A stretch of DNA of 64,000 nt, taken from the NCBI GenBank assembly GCA_004154925.1, contig QJNS01000038.1, positions 124,001 to 188,000 on the forward strand, read 5' to 3'. Of the stretch, positions 50,440 to 60,625 are shown piece by piece. Position numbers and translations under genes: made by a program. Source of the stretch: Monosporascus cannonballus. Lineage: Eukaryota; Ascomycota; Sordariomycetes; Xylariales. Positions within the stretch are counted from its first letter, which is position 1; each line of letters starts with the position of its first letter. The notes beneath the pieces were generated by a model. The model had not been told where the DNA came from and did not search any database. It worked only from the letters and a program-made list of their open reading frames with translations.

Positions 50440-50780
50440 TTTTTAATTATTTCAAATATACGATAATAGTTCTTTTCGTTATAAAGTAAATATCAGAATT
50501 CGATTTGGATTTCGTATATTTTATTTTTTAAAGTATTTCAAAAATATTCGATCAGGTTTAAATCGGGCGAATATAACAATTATTCGAATATTTAAATCTT
50601 ATATTTTTCGAAGCACGTTTTAACAGCGGTAATTTTATATATTAAAAATTTAATTTAAAAAAATATTAACTTTTATAAGAAAAAAAGTCTTATTTAAAAA
50701 TTTCGATATAGCGCTGAAAAATAACTTTGCTGCCGAGCGAATTCGCATTTATTCATAAAAAACGATAAGAAAATAAATTA
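50440..50780 (-). pseudogene. Tc1/mariner transposase C-terminal relic
   Basis: The minus strand contains YSPDLNLIEYF, a stop where Trp is usual (TGA for TGG), then NTLKNKIYE. This is the SPDLNPIE-type signature around the last catalytic residue of Tc1/mariner transposases; upstream AVKTCFEKYKI matches the usual HTS-type spacer. No terminal repeats found; limits approximate. Many stops. Confidence 0.62.
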
Positions 50781-52653
50781 TTTTTTATTACGTTATTATA
50801 TTATTTTTTAAACTATAAAAAAAGCAATTTTCTTATAGATTTTCGAATTTACTAAATTCTATTTATAAAGTTTCTATAATAAGCTAAATATTTATTAATT
50901 TAAATATCTAAGTATATTTTATACGAAATATTCGTTAAACGATAAAATGAAAAAGAAACTTTTTAATATATTGTTTGAAAATTTTGTTAATACATTTTAA
51001 ACGTTTATATACGTTACTGATTATAAAATTAATTTTTTTCGCCGCGTATTATTTGTTTAAAAGAAATATACGAAAAAAGCATTGTATTATTAACCGGTTA
51101 ATATTAATTACCTTTTTTGAGAAAATTACGATACGTATTTCGAAAATAATAACAGCCTAATTAATAAAAATATAAAATTAAATAACTTCGAATTACTTAT
51201 TAACGATATCCTTATAACAAGTTATAGACCGTTTTATATATAATAAAACGTTAAAGTTATTTCTCGATTTGCTAACGTTTTATCATTATAGCTACGGTCA
51301 TTCGGGTTTAGGTTCAACCTATAACTACGGCCTCAATTATAAAGGCTCGGACTTCCGAACTGAATTCCTCGTTACGGCGACGGTCGGCGACGAAAACGGA
51401 AACAGCCTTATCCAAATCCATATCATAGTTGTTAAGTTACTGGATTTGGAAGGCACAAGGGGTGGCAATATCTCCTTGAAGGTCACAAGACGTCTCGGCT
51501 AACAATTTTCAGAAGGTTCTAGGCTTAAAACGGAAACTGAACCCACTATAGCCCCGAAAAACGCCCACTAAAGCTCCACTAAGTTGCGTTACAGCATAGA
51601 AACATAAGTGCAAAGATATTTTGAGTATTAACGTAAACGATATTCCTATTTTTTTCTTTCGTTTAACATCTTGTTTTTTGTCAGTTTTTAGTGCAAAATC
51701 AACGTAAAATAGGACAGAAATGGAAAGTTATAAACGTTAAAATAAAATTACAAACCCCTGCAGTAAAGCTAAACCTTGACGCGTATAAAAAAATTTTATA
51801 AATAAAGTTACTTTCTGTTTTAACGCGCAATTTAATTCATTTATTGGAATTTATTTTAAGTTATTAATTTTCAATAAACGCAAAATTTAAATAAGGTCGT
51901 TATTATTTAGGTTGTTAAAAAAAATTTTATATTAATTAGTTAAAAAATAAATACGATAAATAAATAATTTCGCATTCGAATAAAAAGAAAAAATGTTATA
52001 CGTTCGAAGTTATTAATAATACGATATGTATATTAAAAAATTATATTTATTTTTTTATCTTAATTTATATATGTAATTATAAGAAAATATTTGTTAACGC
52101 GTATTAAATCGATTTGAATTATACTCCGTATTATCCGATTATTAGCTTTTTTTTCGAAATCGATAATAAGCTTTTTATCGAAGGTTTCGGATGTGGGATT
52201 ACAAACGTTAACTTAGATTATTTTTAAAACATTGTAATAAATAGGCTAAATAGATATAATAAATAACTTTCGAATTATACGTTCTAAGAAATAATATTAA
52301 CGTAAATAAGTATATCGTAAAGTATTACAAAAAATCGCTTTTTAATATTATTATCTCGAATAAAGTTAATAATACCGATTTTAAAATTTGAGTTCTGGCT
52401 TTTTACGAGTTATTTTTGATATAGATAGGTTATAATCCAGATAAAGGCGAAGGTTCGATTGGTGTTTTATAGACGAAAGAAAAAAATAATAAAAAAAGTA
52501 ACGATTTTTTAAATTTAACTTAATAATTAATTGTTTTTTTTTTCGTCGATAAGCTTAAAAGCACTTATAACCTTTTATATAATGTATTTTTCGATAATTA
52601 TTTTTTGTTATATTTATTTTTGTAATTACGCGAAAAAGGTTTAATAATAACGG
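50781..52653. repeat. A+T-rich relics, unclassified, with a GC-preserved island
   Basis: Stop-filled A+T-rich sequence. 51264-51600 is a distinctly less mutated 330-bp island with an open 77-codon frame (GLNYKGSDFRTEF, TATVGDENGNS) and no recognised family. Some of the rest is probably the remaining part of the Tc1/mariner copy and of another transposon into which the 422-bp LTR inserted. Confidence 0.45.
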
Positions 52654-52658
52654 ATATC

Positions 52659-53080
52659 TGTTACGGATCCCCGAGTAGACCCGTTCTGGAGGCCCCAGGG
52701 CTGCAGAAAAGGGAAAGCTCCACACTCTAAGTCACGTGACTTAGAGTGATCTAACTGATCTATTAGATCACACAGATCACAGTGATCTAGGTAATCTAAC
52801 AGATCCAAGAGATCAGTATCACACCAGCAGAATAAAAGGAGGTATAAAGCTTCAGGTTTCTTATGTAAATAGCCACCTACTTGGTTTTTCGCTCCCTAGC
52901 TATCAATCTAAGCTCTCAGTCAGAGGCAACTGCACCGTTCTCTAATTGAGGGAAGAGTCTTTAAATCTCTTTAACGAACAGACCACTGAATCATTCCTCG
53001 CCCTATTGTTACCTGCAAATCAAGACCCCATTTCGGATACTGCTCATACCCCCAGATGGATGTATGACAGGTTCGTTACA
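52659..53080 (+). mobile_element. Solo 422-bp LTR, apparently not RIP-mutated
   Basis: Starts TGTTACGG and ends GGTTCGTTACA, with perfect TSD ATATC at 52654-52658 and 53081-53085. Near-normal GC in a strongly A+T-rich setting. It contains a perfect 26-bp palindrome (52723-52748) centred on CACGTG, a run of GATC/GATCTA units (52749-52825), and AATAAAAGG plus TATAAAGC that could serve as LTR promoter/poly(A) elements. The plus strand is given by convention only. No internal sequence or partner LTR. Confidence 0.88.
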
Positions 53081-53085
53081 ATATC

Positions 53086-53560
53086 GTCTGAAAGAATTAT
53101 ATAATAACAAAGTAATTTATTAATTTGAAAAAATTGGAAGAAAAAACGGTTATAATGTTTCGAATTACTTATAAATATAATTTTAATATAAACGGCGTTA
53201 ATTTCGATAATTAACAAAAGTTTACGTTCAAATAGGATTATAGATTTTGGCGTAATATAGCTCAAATTTTTATATATAATTTCCTGCTTTATATTATCGT
53301 TAATAACTGTTTTTTTTTGGCAAAAATAAAGGTAAACTTATATAGAAATCATATTAAAACGTAATTGTTTTTCGTAAAGAACTAGTTATTAAAAGCGTTT
53401 AATATTTCGGGTCACTTTTTAACGAACGACAGAGATCTTTAGCGAATTTTTTCGTATTAGTAATATGGAAGAACTTATTAATTAGTATCGGAAAATTTTA
53501 AGGAAATCTGTTTTAAAATGCTAGACTTATTTAGAGCATTTTTATTATAGTATTCGGCAA
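53086..53560. repeat. A+T-rich relic right of the solo LTR
   Basis: Continuation of the repeat interrupted by the 422-bp LTR. A minus-strand frame runs to the insertion site, but no domain is recognised. Composition returns to normal between about 53560 and 53640. Confidence 0.45.
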
Positions 53561-54230
53561 GTAAAGCTTTAAGTTACAGGTGATGGTATTGTAAATCGGC
53601 AGCGAGTTTAATAGATAAGGTTTCGTTATATTAAATGTGATGTAGCAATTTGTAATAATGACCGGTGTTGGTACATGTATCATAGCGCAAAATAGGTGTG
53701 GCTAAAAGTAGCTTTTTCTGAAGAAGTTGATTGGGTCAGTGTGGGCGAATAAAAAAAGAGTATCACACACCATCAAAAAATTGTAAGCGCTAACGCCTTT
53801 GGCCTTCAAGGGGATATGTCGGAATTGGGAGGTGGAGATATCCGAGCGCACGGATCCAATTGATCCATTAGTGTACGTTGATTTAGAAGACTACAGGAGG
53901 TTGTGTAGTGCTTATATTTCACCACGATTCTCACCCTCAACACTGTCTATCATGATCACAATTTCAATGCTAGTCAGGGATATCGGTAGACAACGACAGA
54001 GATGTGCAGCTAAGCAACGTTTGAGTCTTTTCGTGAGCTAAAGCCTCTATATATTTTGCTCACAGGATTTGTTCACGAATGATGGCTTCGCAAATATCCC
54101 AACCTCGCGTTAGTGAAAACAAGCATTAAATGGTATGGTGAATCTGTCAGAACATCTCATTCATTTCCGTCATTATCCATGGCCTGTTGACCACGCTCCA
54201 GCTCCACTTCATCTGGCATGTTTGATGCGC
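53561..54230. other. Intergenic, downstream flank of the secreted-protein gene
   Basis: Transition from the AT block to gene-bearing sequence. An 80-codon open frame at 53799-54041 shows no protein feature. Nothing else seen. Confidence 0.45.
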
Positions 54231-54902
54231 TTAGAGGTTCAAGGCCTGCTTGGCCCTCTGCCAGTAAGCATCTCTCTCGGGCGTGACCTCGACACCGACA
54301 CAGCCCATATAGGCGGCAAAACCGGCGTCAGTGCCCGTCTTCAACTGGTTGCGAACGTCGGAGGTGCACTTGGCGGTCAGGAACCAGGCGCCGGAGCCGA
54401 AGTTGCGCTCGTCGGGGACAACCAAGTCGAGCAGCTGGTTCTTCTTGTCGTCGTCCTCGCCCTCGACCTCGGAGATGGGGCCGAGCGCGGCGACCTGCTC
54501 CGTCAGCTCGTCGAACGTGCGGGCGTACCCGAGGTTAAACGGGAACATCTGCATGTTAGACGTGCCCTGGCCGGGACGGCCGGGGGACTGGTTGCGCTTG
54601 TACTTGTAGTCGACCGACTCGAACGCCGTCAGCGCGATGACGCCGGCGATCTCGGCGGCGCTCGTGACGCTGTACTTCTGGAACGAGCGGATCATGTGCG
54701 GCGCGATCTCCACGTTGGTGCGGCAGTCCGGCGTCTTCACGAGATCGCACGAGACCGTCTTCGGGGCGATCTGCGCGATGATCTCCGCGGCGCTGGTGCC
54801 GTTGGCGGTCCTGATGTGCCGATGGGGCGGGATCACGGGGAAGCCGAGCGCGGTGCCGGCTAGGAGGAATCCCGCTGCGGCGGCGGTGAGCTGGGACTTC
54901 AT
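54231..54902 (-). CDS. Small secreted protein, possibly lysozyme/transglycosylase-like fold
   Basis: Single exon, 223 residues. The ATG at 54902 is chosen over an upstream in-frame start because it gives a clean signal peptide (MKSQLTAAAAGFLLAGTALG, probable cut after Gly20) and a TATA-like TTTATAATAG lies about 100 nt upstream. The mature part has four Cys (52, 60, 179, 201), enough for two disulfides, one NGT sequon, and a central block AGVIALTAFESVDYKY...GQGTSNMQMFPFN. The Glu95 in an AFES context followed by GQGTxNMQ recalls the Glu...G-x-x-N/M-Q layout of lysozyme-like transglycosylases; this is a suggestion only. Strong third-position G/C bias supports real coding. It is the first gene next to the AT block, a position common for fungal effectors and secreted proteins. 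Confidence 0.82.
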   Translation of the reverse strand: MKSQLTAAAAGFLLAGTALGFPVIPPHRHIRTANGTSAAEIIAQIAPKTVSCDLVKTPDCRTNVEIAPHMIRSFQKYSVTSAAEIAGVIALTAFESVDYKYKRNQSPGRPGQGTSNMQMFPFNLGYARTFDELTEQVAALGPISEVEGEDDDKKNQLLDLVVPDERNFGSGAWFLTAKCTSDVRNQLKTGTDAGFAAYMGCVGVEVTPERDAYWQRAKQALNL

Positions 54903-56347
54903 TGTGCTTTTGTTTTGTAGGAGAGCTTGCTTTATTGAGTTGGAGTTCTGAGAGCTTTGCTGGTTTTGGTGTAAGATTTTGAGAGACCTTGCTCTATTAT
55001 AAATAAGTAGTGGAGAAGGCTGTGTATTGAATTGAAAAGCGGCGGTGCCGTGTCGAACGGGTCTACCATGAAGAGCGGGCTTCAAGAAGGCTTAGTTGGT
55101 GAGAGTAGGATCGAAAGAATGGTCTGTGCAATGTCTTTGCAGTCTCTATATATAGCCAGAGGGCTGAGTCCGTAAAGAAGTGGCTCTCGGCTAGAGGCAA
55201 TGTTGGTGCAAGAGTGGACCTTGTTTATGAATGACAATGAAGTTGTTCGGTGTTTGCCTACACTCAAAGAATCAAAGAGGAAGAACTTGACAGTCTTAGA
55301 CAAAGACGAAGTGAACGGATGGTACCGAGCCACGTGAATGAAGCTTGTGATAGTTGGTGAGAAGCCAGTGGGCTGGACAAAAACGAGTGGGATCCAGTGA
55401 ATTATAGCAAGAACAGGATTGGGGGCTTGGGCAGTGGGAACTGGAAGACGCTGATTCCTTCCCAGTACAAACCGATCAACAAGGGAGCACCTGCGGCTCC
55501 TGGCCGTGTGCCATCCAGAACCGGATGGGATGTTTTGTGTGCCCAGAAGTTGACAGGTCCTCCGTTCCCCGTAGTCCGGAGGACTAGAGGACTGGACCCT
55601 GCAAGTGCATGCTCTGGGCAAGTCAGATGCCTCGTGTCCGAGTGGATCCCACACTCCCTCGTAGGGCTGCGCCAATCATGCTTGGCAGCGGAGCTTGGCA
55701 ACCGCTCGATTGAAACAAAACGGTCGGGTGCTTACCTCATCAATCTGTTTCACGACCGCCATGACCAGGCGCTATACAGGCCTTGTTCGGTCCAACCAAA
55801 TCAGCATAACGCTCGTCTTCCATTCCGTTATTAACTTCTCCAAGTCAATGAGAATTTATCAAGTTATCATTGGCCAAGCCCACGATTTTCGATCGCAGCC
55901 TTCCAATTCACAGAAAATACGCTGCACATGAAGTACGTAAGCGCCGAAGAATGAATGCTTACATGCGCGCATTGACCACTTCAATTGGATGGATAGGTAC
56001 AGGTAGGAACGCGGAAGAATCTAATCACCGATCTTCCGATCAGCGGGGTCCAATACCTAGGTACCCAGGTACTGTAGCTGGAGGCGAATCATGTTAAAGA
56101 CCTATCCTATCTGTGGTACCGATTCACATGAGGTTGAGTCTCTCTAGCTCCAGCTACCTGAGTGAGTTAGATCGTGTGCATTTGTTATTTGAACGAACAC
56201 TCACACGTTCCGTCGCCCTCCTTCCAGCTGGCACCGTCACAACTCAATCCCTGTTCGAGACTTGGCAAGCCCGGTAATCTGGTCGACAGGTCGGTCAAGC
56301 AGGTAGTTGGCTAAGAAGAATCGTGGCTATCATTGCCCGCTATCAAG
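54903..56347. other. Intergenic region with divergent promoters
   Basis: Contains the promoter of the secreted-protein gene (left) and of LSM8 (right). A 197-codon minus-strand frame (55082-55675) overlaps other long frames and has no protein signature; it is not called as a gene. No repeat or RNA gene seen. Confidence 0.5.
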
Positions 56348-56818
56348 ATGTCGAACCTCCACAGCTACGTCGACAGTAAGTGCCCGCTTCCGGCTCAATG
56401 ACTTCCTCGCGCACTTCTCATGCTACCGTTCGCATCAGAGCTCACAGCCGCGATTCTGACAAGTCCTCTAGAGAAGGTGTGCATTATCACGGCCGACTCA
56501 CGAACCCTGGTGGGGAAGCTTCTGAGCTGTGACCAGACCACCAACCTGGTAAGTTAAGCAAGCCCCTAAGATCTGCAAACGAGTGCGGTTGGAAACTAGC
56601 GACTGACTTCGACCCCTCTCCAGGTGCTCAGCCAGACGGTCGAGCGTGTCATCCGCGATCCCGACGACAATGAGCCCTCGGAAGAGATCCCGTTAGGCCT
56701 GTACCTAGTCCGAGGCGACAACGTCTGCCTGGTAGGACTAGTTGACGAGCCGCTCGATGAGAGCATCAACTGGAAAGCGGTCAAAGGCTCGGCCATCGGG
56801 GGGATCAAGCATATATAG
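56348..56818 (+). CDS. LSM8: U6 snRNA-associated Sm-like protein LSm8
   Basis: Three exons, 56348-56375, 56439-56548 and 56624-56818, encoding 110 residues. Introns of 63 and 75 nt start GTAAGT and end CAG; the second has a CTGAC branch point. Sm1 motif at about 22-50 (KVCIITADSRTLVGKLLSCD, then TTNLVLS), variable loop, Sm2 motif at 71-84 (GLYLVRGDNVCLVG) with the RGDN typical of LSm8. Starting with MSNLHSYVDKLTAAILTSPL, it has the expected family length. LSm8 caps the nuclear Lsm2-8 ring that binds the 3' U-tail of U6 snRNA and supports pre-mRNA splicing. The first exon is only 28 nt and the longest open frame covers only exon 3, so automatic calls may miss the start. Confidence 0.96.
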
Positions 56819-57086
56819 GCGGCTATAGCTCGGGTGTGACAACATTACCCCCCCAGCGTGTTTCTACTTGGTTGCATACATGGCGTTAAGGAAAAGGTGC
56901 GGATACACGTGTTCTGAAAGATGGTTTTACGAGTTACTCGATAGGGTACGCACGTTGTCTAATGATACCACATTTTGCGTCTTGCTGACCATTTTTATGT
57001 CGTCCATTTGCGCGTACTCCACTGGGTCGCCCATCACTATCTGCTATGCCATCTGCTATGCGTCTATATAATCCTTCTCATCTACC

Positions 57087-58538
57087 TTACCCAAACAGTC
57101 GCTTCATTAGGAATGGCGCAAAGGCCTCGAAACCCGGGCTGTCAACAAACCTGTTGATCCTATTGCCCCTCTTCACGCTCAACCACCCGAACTCGTCACC
57201 GGGTACCTCATCCAGGCCTATATTCGGAGGCCGCACTCTGCAACGACGATCCTTGATGCACATCCCGTGCGTCCACTGGCCAGACGTCTCGACGCGGATA
57301 TCCTCCGGTGCATCCTTGTGCAGCTTCCACTTGGGATTCTGCGGGTCGAGGGTGTACCAGATCGTAAGCGGGTCGTGGAGCGAGAGCCCGGGTTCTAATT
57401 CGGTGCCGACCATGGAGCTAATCTGGCGGAAGATGCCGGCCATGAACGTGTTGATCCAGATGGCCAGCGGGCTGCCGATGGCGAGCTGCTCCTCTATCGT
57501 CTCGAGGAAATAGCTCATGTTCAGGAGGTGCGGCGTCGTGATATCGAGCGGCATCAGCTTCAGATCCAGCTGCCTCGAGAGCTTCTCCGGGTACGGCGCA
57601 AGGGTGGCTTTGTCCTCGGGAACGGGAGGCATCGTCGACGAGGGCGTTGGCGACGTCAGGGCGAAGACTCGTGCCGTAGCGACGGCATCCGCATATGTGT
57701 TGAACTCGGCAACGGGCGTGATGTTGCCCTCGACATCCACCGCGCCTCCCATGACGACCACCTCTTTCACCCTGAGGAACGTCTCTGGGTCCTCCGCCGC
57801 AGCCATAGCCAGATTGGTCAGGGGCCCGACGGCACAGATGGTGATTGTGCCCGCGGGTTCCTCCTTTAGGATACGGAGGATCTCCTGGTGTGCTGGCGTC
57901 TTGGACGGTGTAAAGTACTGGTAGAATGCTGGATCCTCTTCCGCAGCTGGTAAGCCATCCTTGAACAACGCTTTCCAAGTATCAGCAGGCGAGAGGTGAG
58001 GATGCTGTTCCCTGTCAGTCATGCAGCCGCTCATGGGGGGCCGTATACGTCTCACTCACAGCGTCGTGGACACCATGTAAACCGTCCGCACCATCTGTGA
58101 TTTTCCTGATTAGCCGTAGCAACACTCATCGGCGATGCGGCAAAATGGCCCACGATAACTCACGGAAGCCGTCCTCCATCAGCAGCTCCTCCTCGAGGGC
58201 GTGTTCCGGCCCCACGGCCACGATGGGCCTGCTGTTCCGCAGCACGTCGAACCCAAGGGGCTTGCCCCGCGACTCGCGCCACTCCATCTCCTTGTCCAGC
58301 ACGTGGAACAGGCCGACGACGTTCCGCAGGCAGCTCTCCACCTGCACGTTCCCGTACGTCACGGAGATCATGAGAAGTTCTATCTCCTCCGGCCGGGAGG
58401 CCAGGGCCAGGAGGATGGCCAGGACATCGTCAGCACCTACAAGGCATTAGTTGATGCATGTTCGTTCCGCTACCATAAAATCCGTCTCTCAAGCTCACCT
58501 GGGTCGGTGTCAATGATGACCCTGCTCTTTGGAGCCAT
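57087..58538 (-). CDS. Inosine-uridine preferring nucleoside hydrolase family protein
   Basis: Four exons on the minus strand, 58538-58499, 58436-58164, 58094-58060 and 58004-57087, encode 421 residues. Introns of 62, 69 and 55 nt keep frame. Family motifs are in order: DTDPGADD (10-17, Asp cluster that binds the catalytic Ca2+, split by intron 1), HGADGLHGVHD across exons 2-4, CAVGPLTNLAMA (173-184), VVVMGGAV...GNITPVAEFN (198-218), and HDPL (326-329) supplying a late Ca2+-ligand Asp. These enzymes hydrolyse the N-glycosidic bond of ribonucleosides to base plus ribose, in salvage or nucleoside use; the preferred nucleoside cannot be read from sequence. No signal peptide, so probably cytosolic. 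Convergent with LSM8, with 268 bp between stop codons. Exons 1-3 would be missed if only the 3' open frame were called. Confidence 0.94.
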
Positions 58539-60625
58539 ATCTTCAGATGAAATTGGAGCAGTTAAAAGGGCCTTTTAAAGGTATGATGGCTTTCAGCCCA
58601 AGTGCTGATAATGCGGCGTCGCTTTCTTCCAGGCGGGGTTCTTCTTTTGCGGGGAGCCCTTTCTTATCTCAGCTGATCTTGGCCGGGTCTGGTTAAATGG
58701 GAGCATCTTATTACTTGGACATATCCCAACTCGTATCTAGTAGGAAGCAAGACAAAGAGACATTCACGCAGAAATTCTAATCAGAGCAACTACCAGTGGA
58801 CCCAAGTAGTTTGACAAGTGCTGCGACTGTTCCTGCAGGGCAGATATCATCGAGGAAAGCACACAATTGCCTATGCCGGTTACCGCCGGAGGGCTACGGC
58901 AAGCCGGGCGGGATTGGTATAAACATTATTATTAGTAAAACACAGTAGCGGTACTAAGATAAGCTTAATAGCATCCATATCAGTTATTACCCCCTTTGCT
59001 TACGTGTTTTTTGAGAGAAGCCTTCAAGGCCAAAACTTATACAGACTCATCCTCGGATCGCACAACGAACGTCCATCTTAGAACCGACATCAGATTCTGG
59101 TTCGACCGTTATAGATGCCTCCGTAACACTTAGCTGCCATGTAAGGTGCAGGTACGCTCTCCCTTGTGAGAGGTGCGAACTGCGGCCCTTGCGTTCCGAG
59201 GCTGTGCAACCCCGAGCCCGCACCGGATAGGACGCGATAGATTGGCCCGCATATGCCAGATGATTACTGGGTGGTTTCCGAACATATGTATGGAAGACTG
59301 ATTGATGCCAAGGTGCATGATATGTCATATTGATTCCTTTACAGTCTGCTATAGCCAGTTTGGGTTGTCCCTTTGACAAGAAACCTGACCTACTGACTTG
59401 ATACTCTCTACCACTTCTCAGTCTGTGCCTCGGCTAAAAAGCACAGATAGTAAGGACAAATGCATTAGGTAGATCTCCAGATCTGCAATCTAATAAGTTC
59501 TCGGCTTTATAAGATTACCTCGTGTAGCTATTCACAATGCCCACTATATTTTGGCCTTGAACATTTTTGTGGATTAAGTTCGGAGGGCACATACGCATCC
59601 CCCATAACCTTGGAACCCCAGAATCGAATGTCGGACCTACTCTAACCGATGGACCGCAGCAACAGTATGGATCCGTCATCAGTTCACTGTGAAGATCCGC
59701 TTAAGTTTACGCTAAACAGCGGTTAATTTTCCCCATTCTGATTGCGTTAAGCCTAATACGTCCCTAGTGCATCACCATCAAAAGGAAAGGCCATAGTGGC
59801 CAGATCTCAACAGTCTATGGACGCCACAGTCCATGACCACATTACACCACAAGCAGGTGCGGTAGCACCTATCAGAGCGCAATATCGCTTGGGGAGGTAC
59901 TGCTAAGGTTGGATATCCTACCTTAACTTTAATAATAATATCAACGCTCCAAAAAGGGTGAATGGCGAATGAACCCCTGGATCTCAGACCTCTTGCTGCA
60001 TGAAGGTTCAAGCTACTATCTGTCTCGTCTCTATCTCCCCCCCATCCATATTCTATTATCCCAAAGCTGCCTCGGTGACGACAATCTTCCCCATCTTCTT
60101 CCTCGAATCACGCTGAGTGACAGCAGAGCTCGCCCTTCCCCTTCAACCACGTCTTTCTGCTTCTACTTTTACAGCTTGACATCCGATAATATCATTTGAG
60201 CCTCAATTCGCCTCGGCCGTACAAGCTCTACAGTGCCGGCTCCCTTCCATCTAGGAGCGACAACTCCTGTCACTTCTCTTCTTTCGTTCGATCAGTAATC
60301 ACAATTCATCTCAGCTTCGTCTACTCTCTATCCTCCTGACCGGCTTCCCCTTAAATCGGTGACGTGACTTCCGTCGTTGGTAAAGCGTATTCATTGGTAC
60401 TTTATTCTTCTCGTATATCATTTCGTCACGCGCAGTTGAAAGCAGCGTCGGCAACCACCAACCTTCTCACTCTTTGGCGACGATCTTGCCACCTTTCATC
60501 CTTTGGGTGACCGTTACACCCGACGTCAACGCCTCCACCGCAATTTCGCATTATAATCTCGATTAAATTGCCAGCTTCGTCCCGATCACCTTTCCTAGTG
60601 GCGGCATTCCTATAATACACACGTC
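58539..60625. other. 2.1-kb intergenic region between divergent genes
   Basis: Upstream flank of the nucleoside hydrolase (left) and of the lysine-rich membrane protein gene (right). The last 500 bp (about 60010-60600) are pyrimidine-rich with CT runs, typical of fungal core promoters and 5' leaders. Open frames elsewhere have no features. No RNA gene recognised. Confidence 0.5.

Noticed and set aside
6460..53560. Starship-type giant element or CRISPR-like array
   Set aside because: No tyrosine-recombinase (DUF3435) gene or cargo boundary recognised, and no regular spaced repeats; the repeats present are explained by LTR and TIR elements.
53799..54041. 80-codon plus-strand frame
   Set aside because: No features, lies in the 3' flank of the secreted-protein gene close to the AT boundary.
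54135..54863. 242-codon plus-strand frame over the secreted-protein gene
   Set aside because: Antisense shadow of a strongly G/C-biased gene; the minus-strand product has a signal peptide and the plus-strand product only repetitive Val/Leu/Arg/Gly.
55082..55675. 197-codon minus-strand frame
   Set aside because: Overlaps equally long frames on the other strand, has no signal, domain or coding-like composition; lies in a region expected to hold promoters.
57418..57978. 186-codon minus-strand frame in the nucleoside hydrolase
   Set aside because: Out-of-frame reading of the enzyme's last exon, Arg/Gly-rich artefact.
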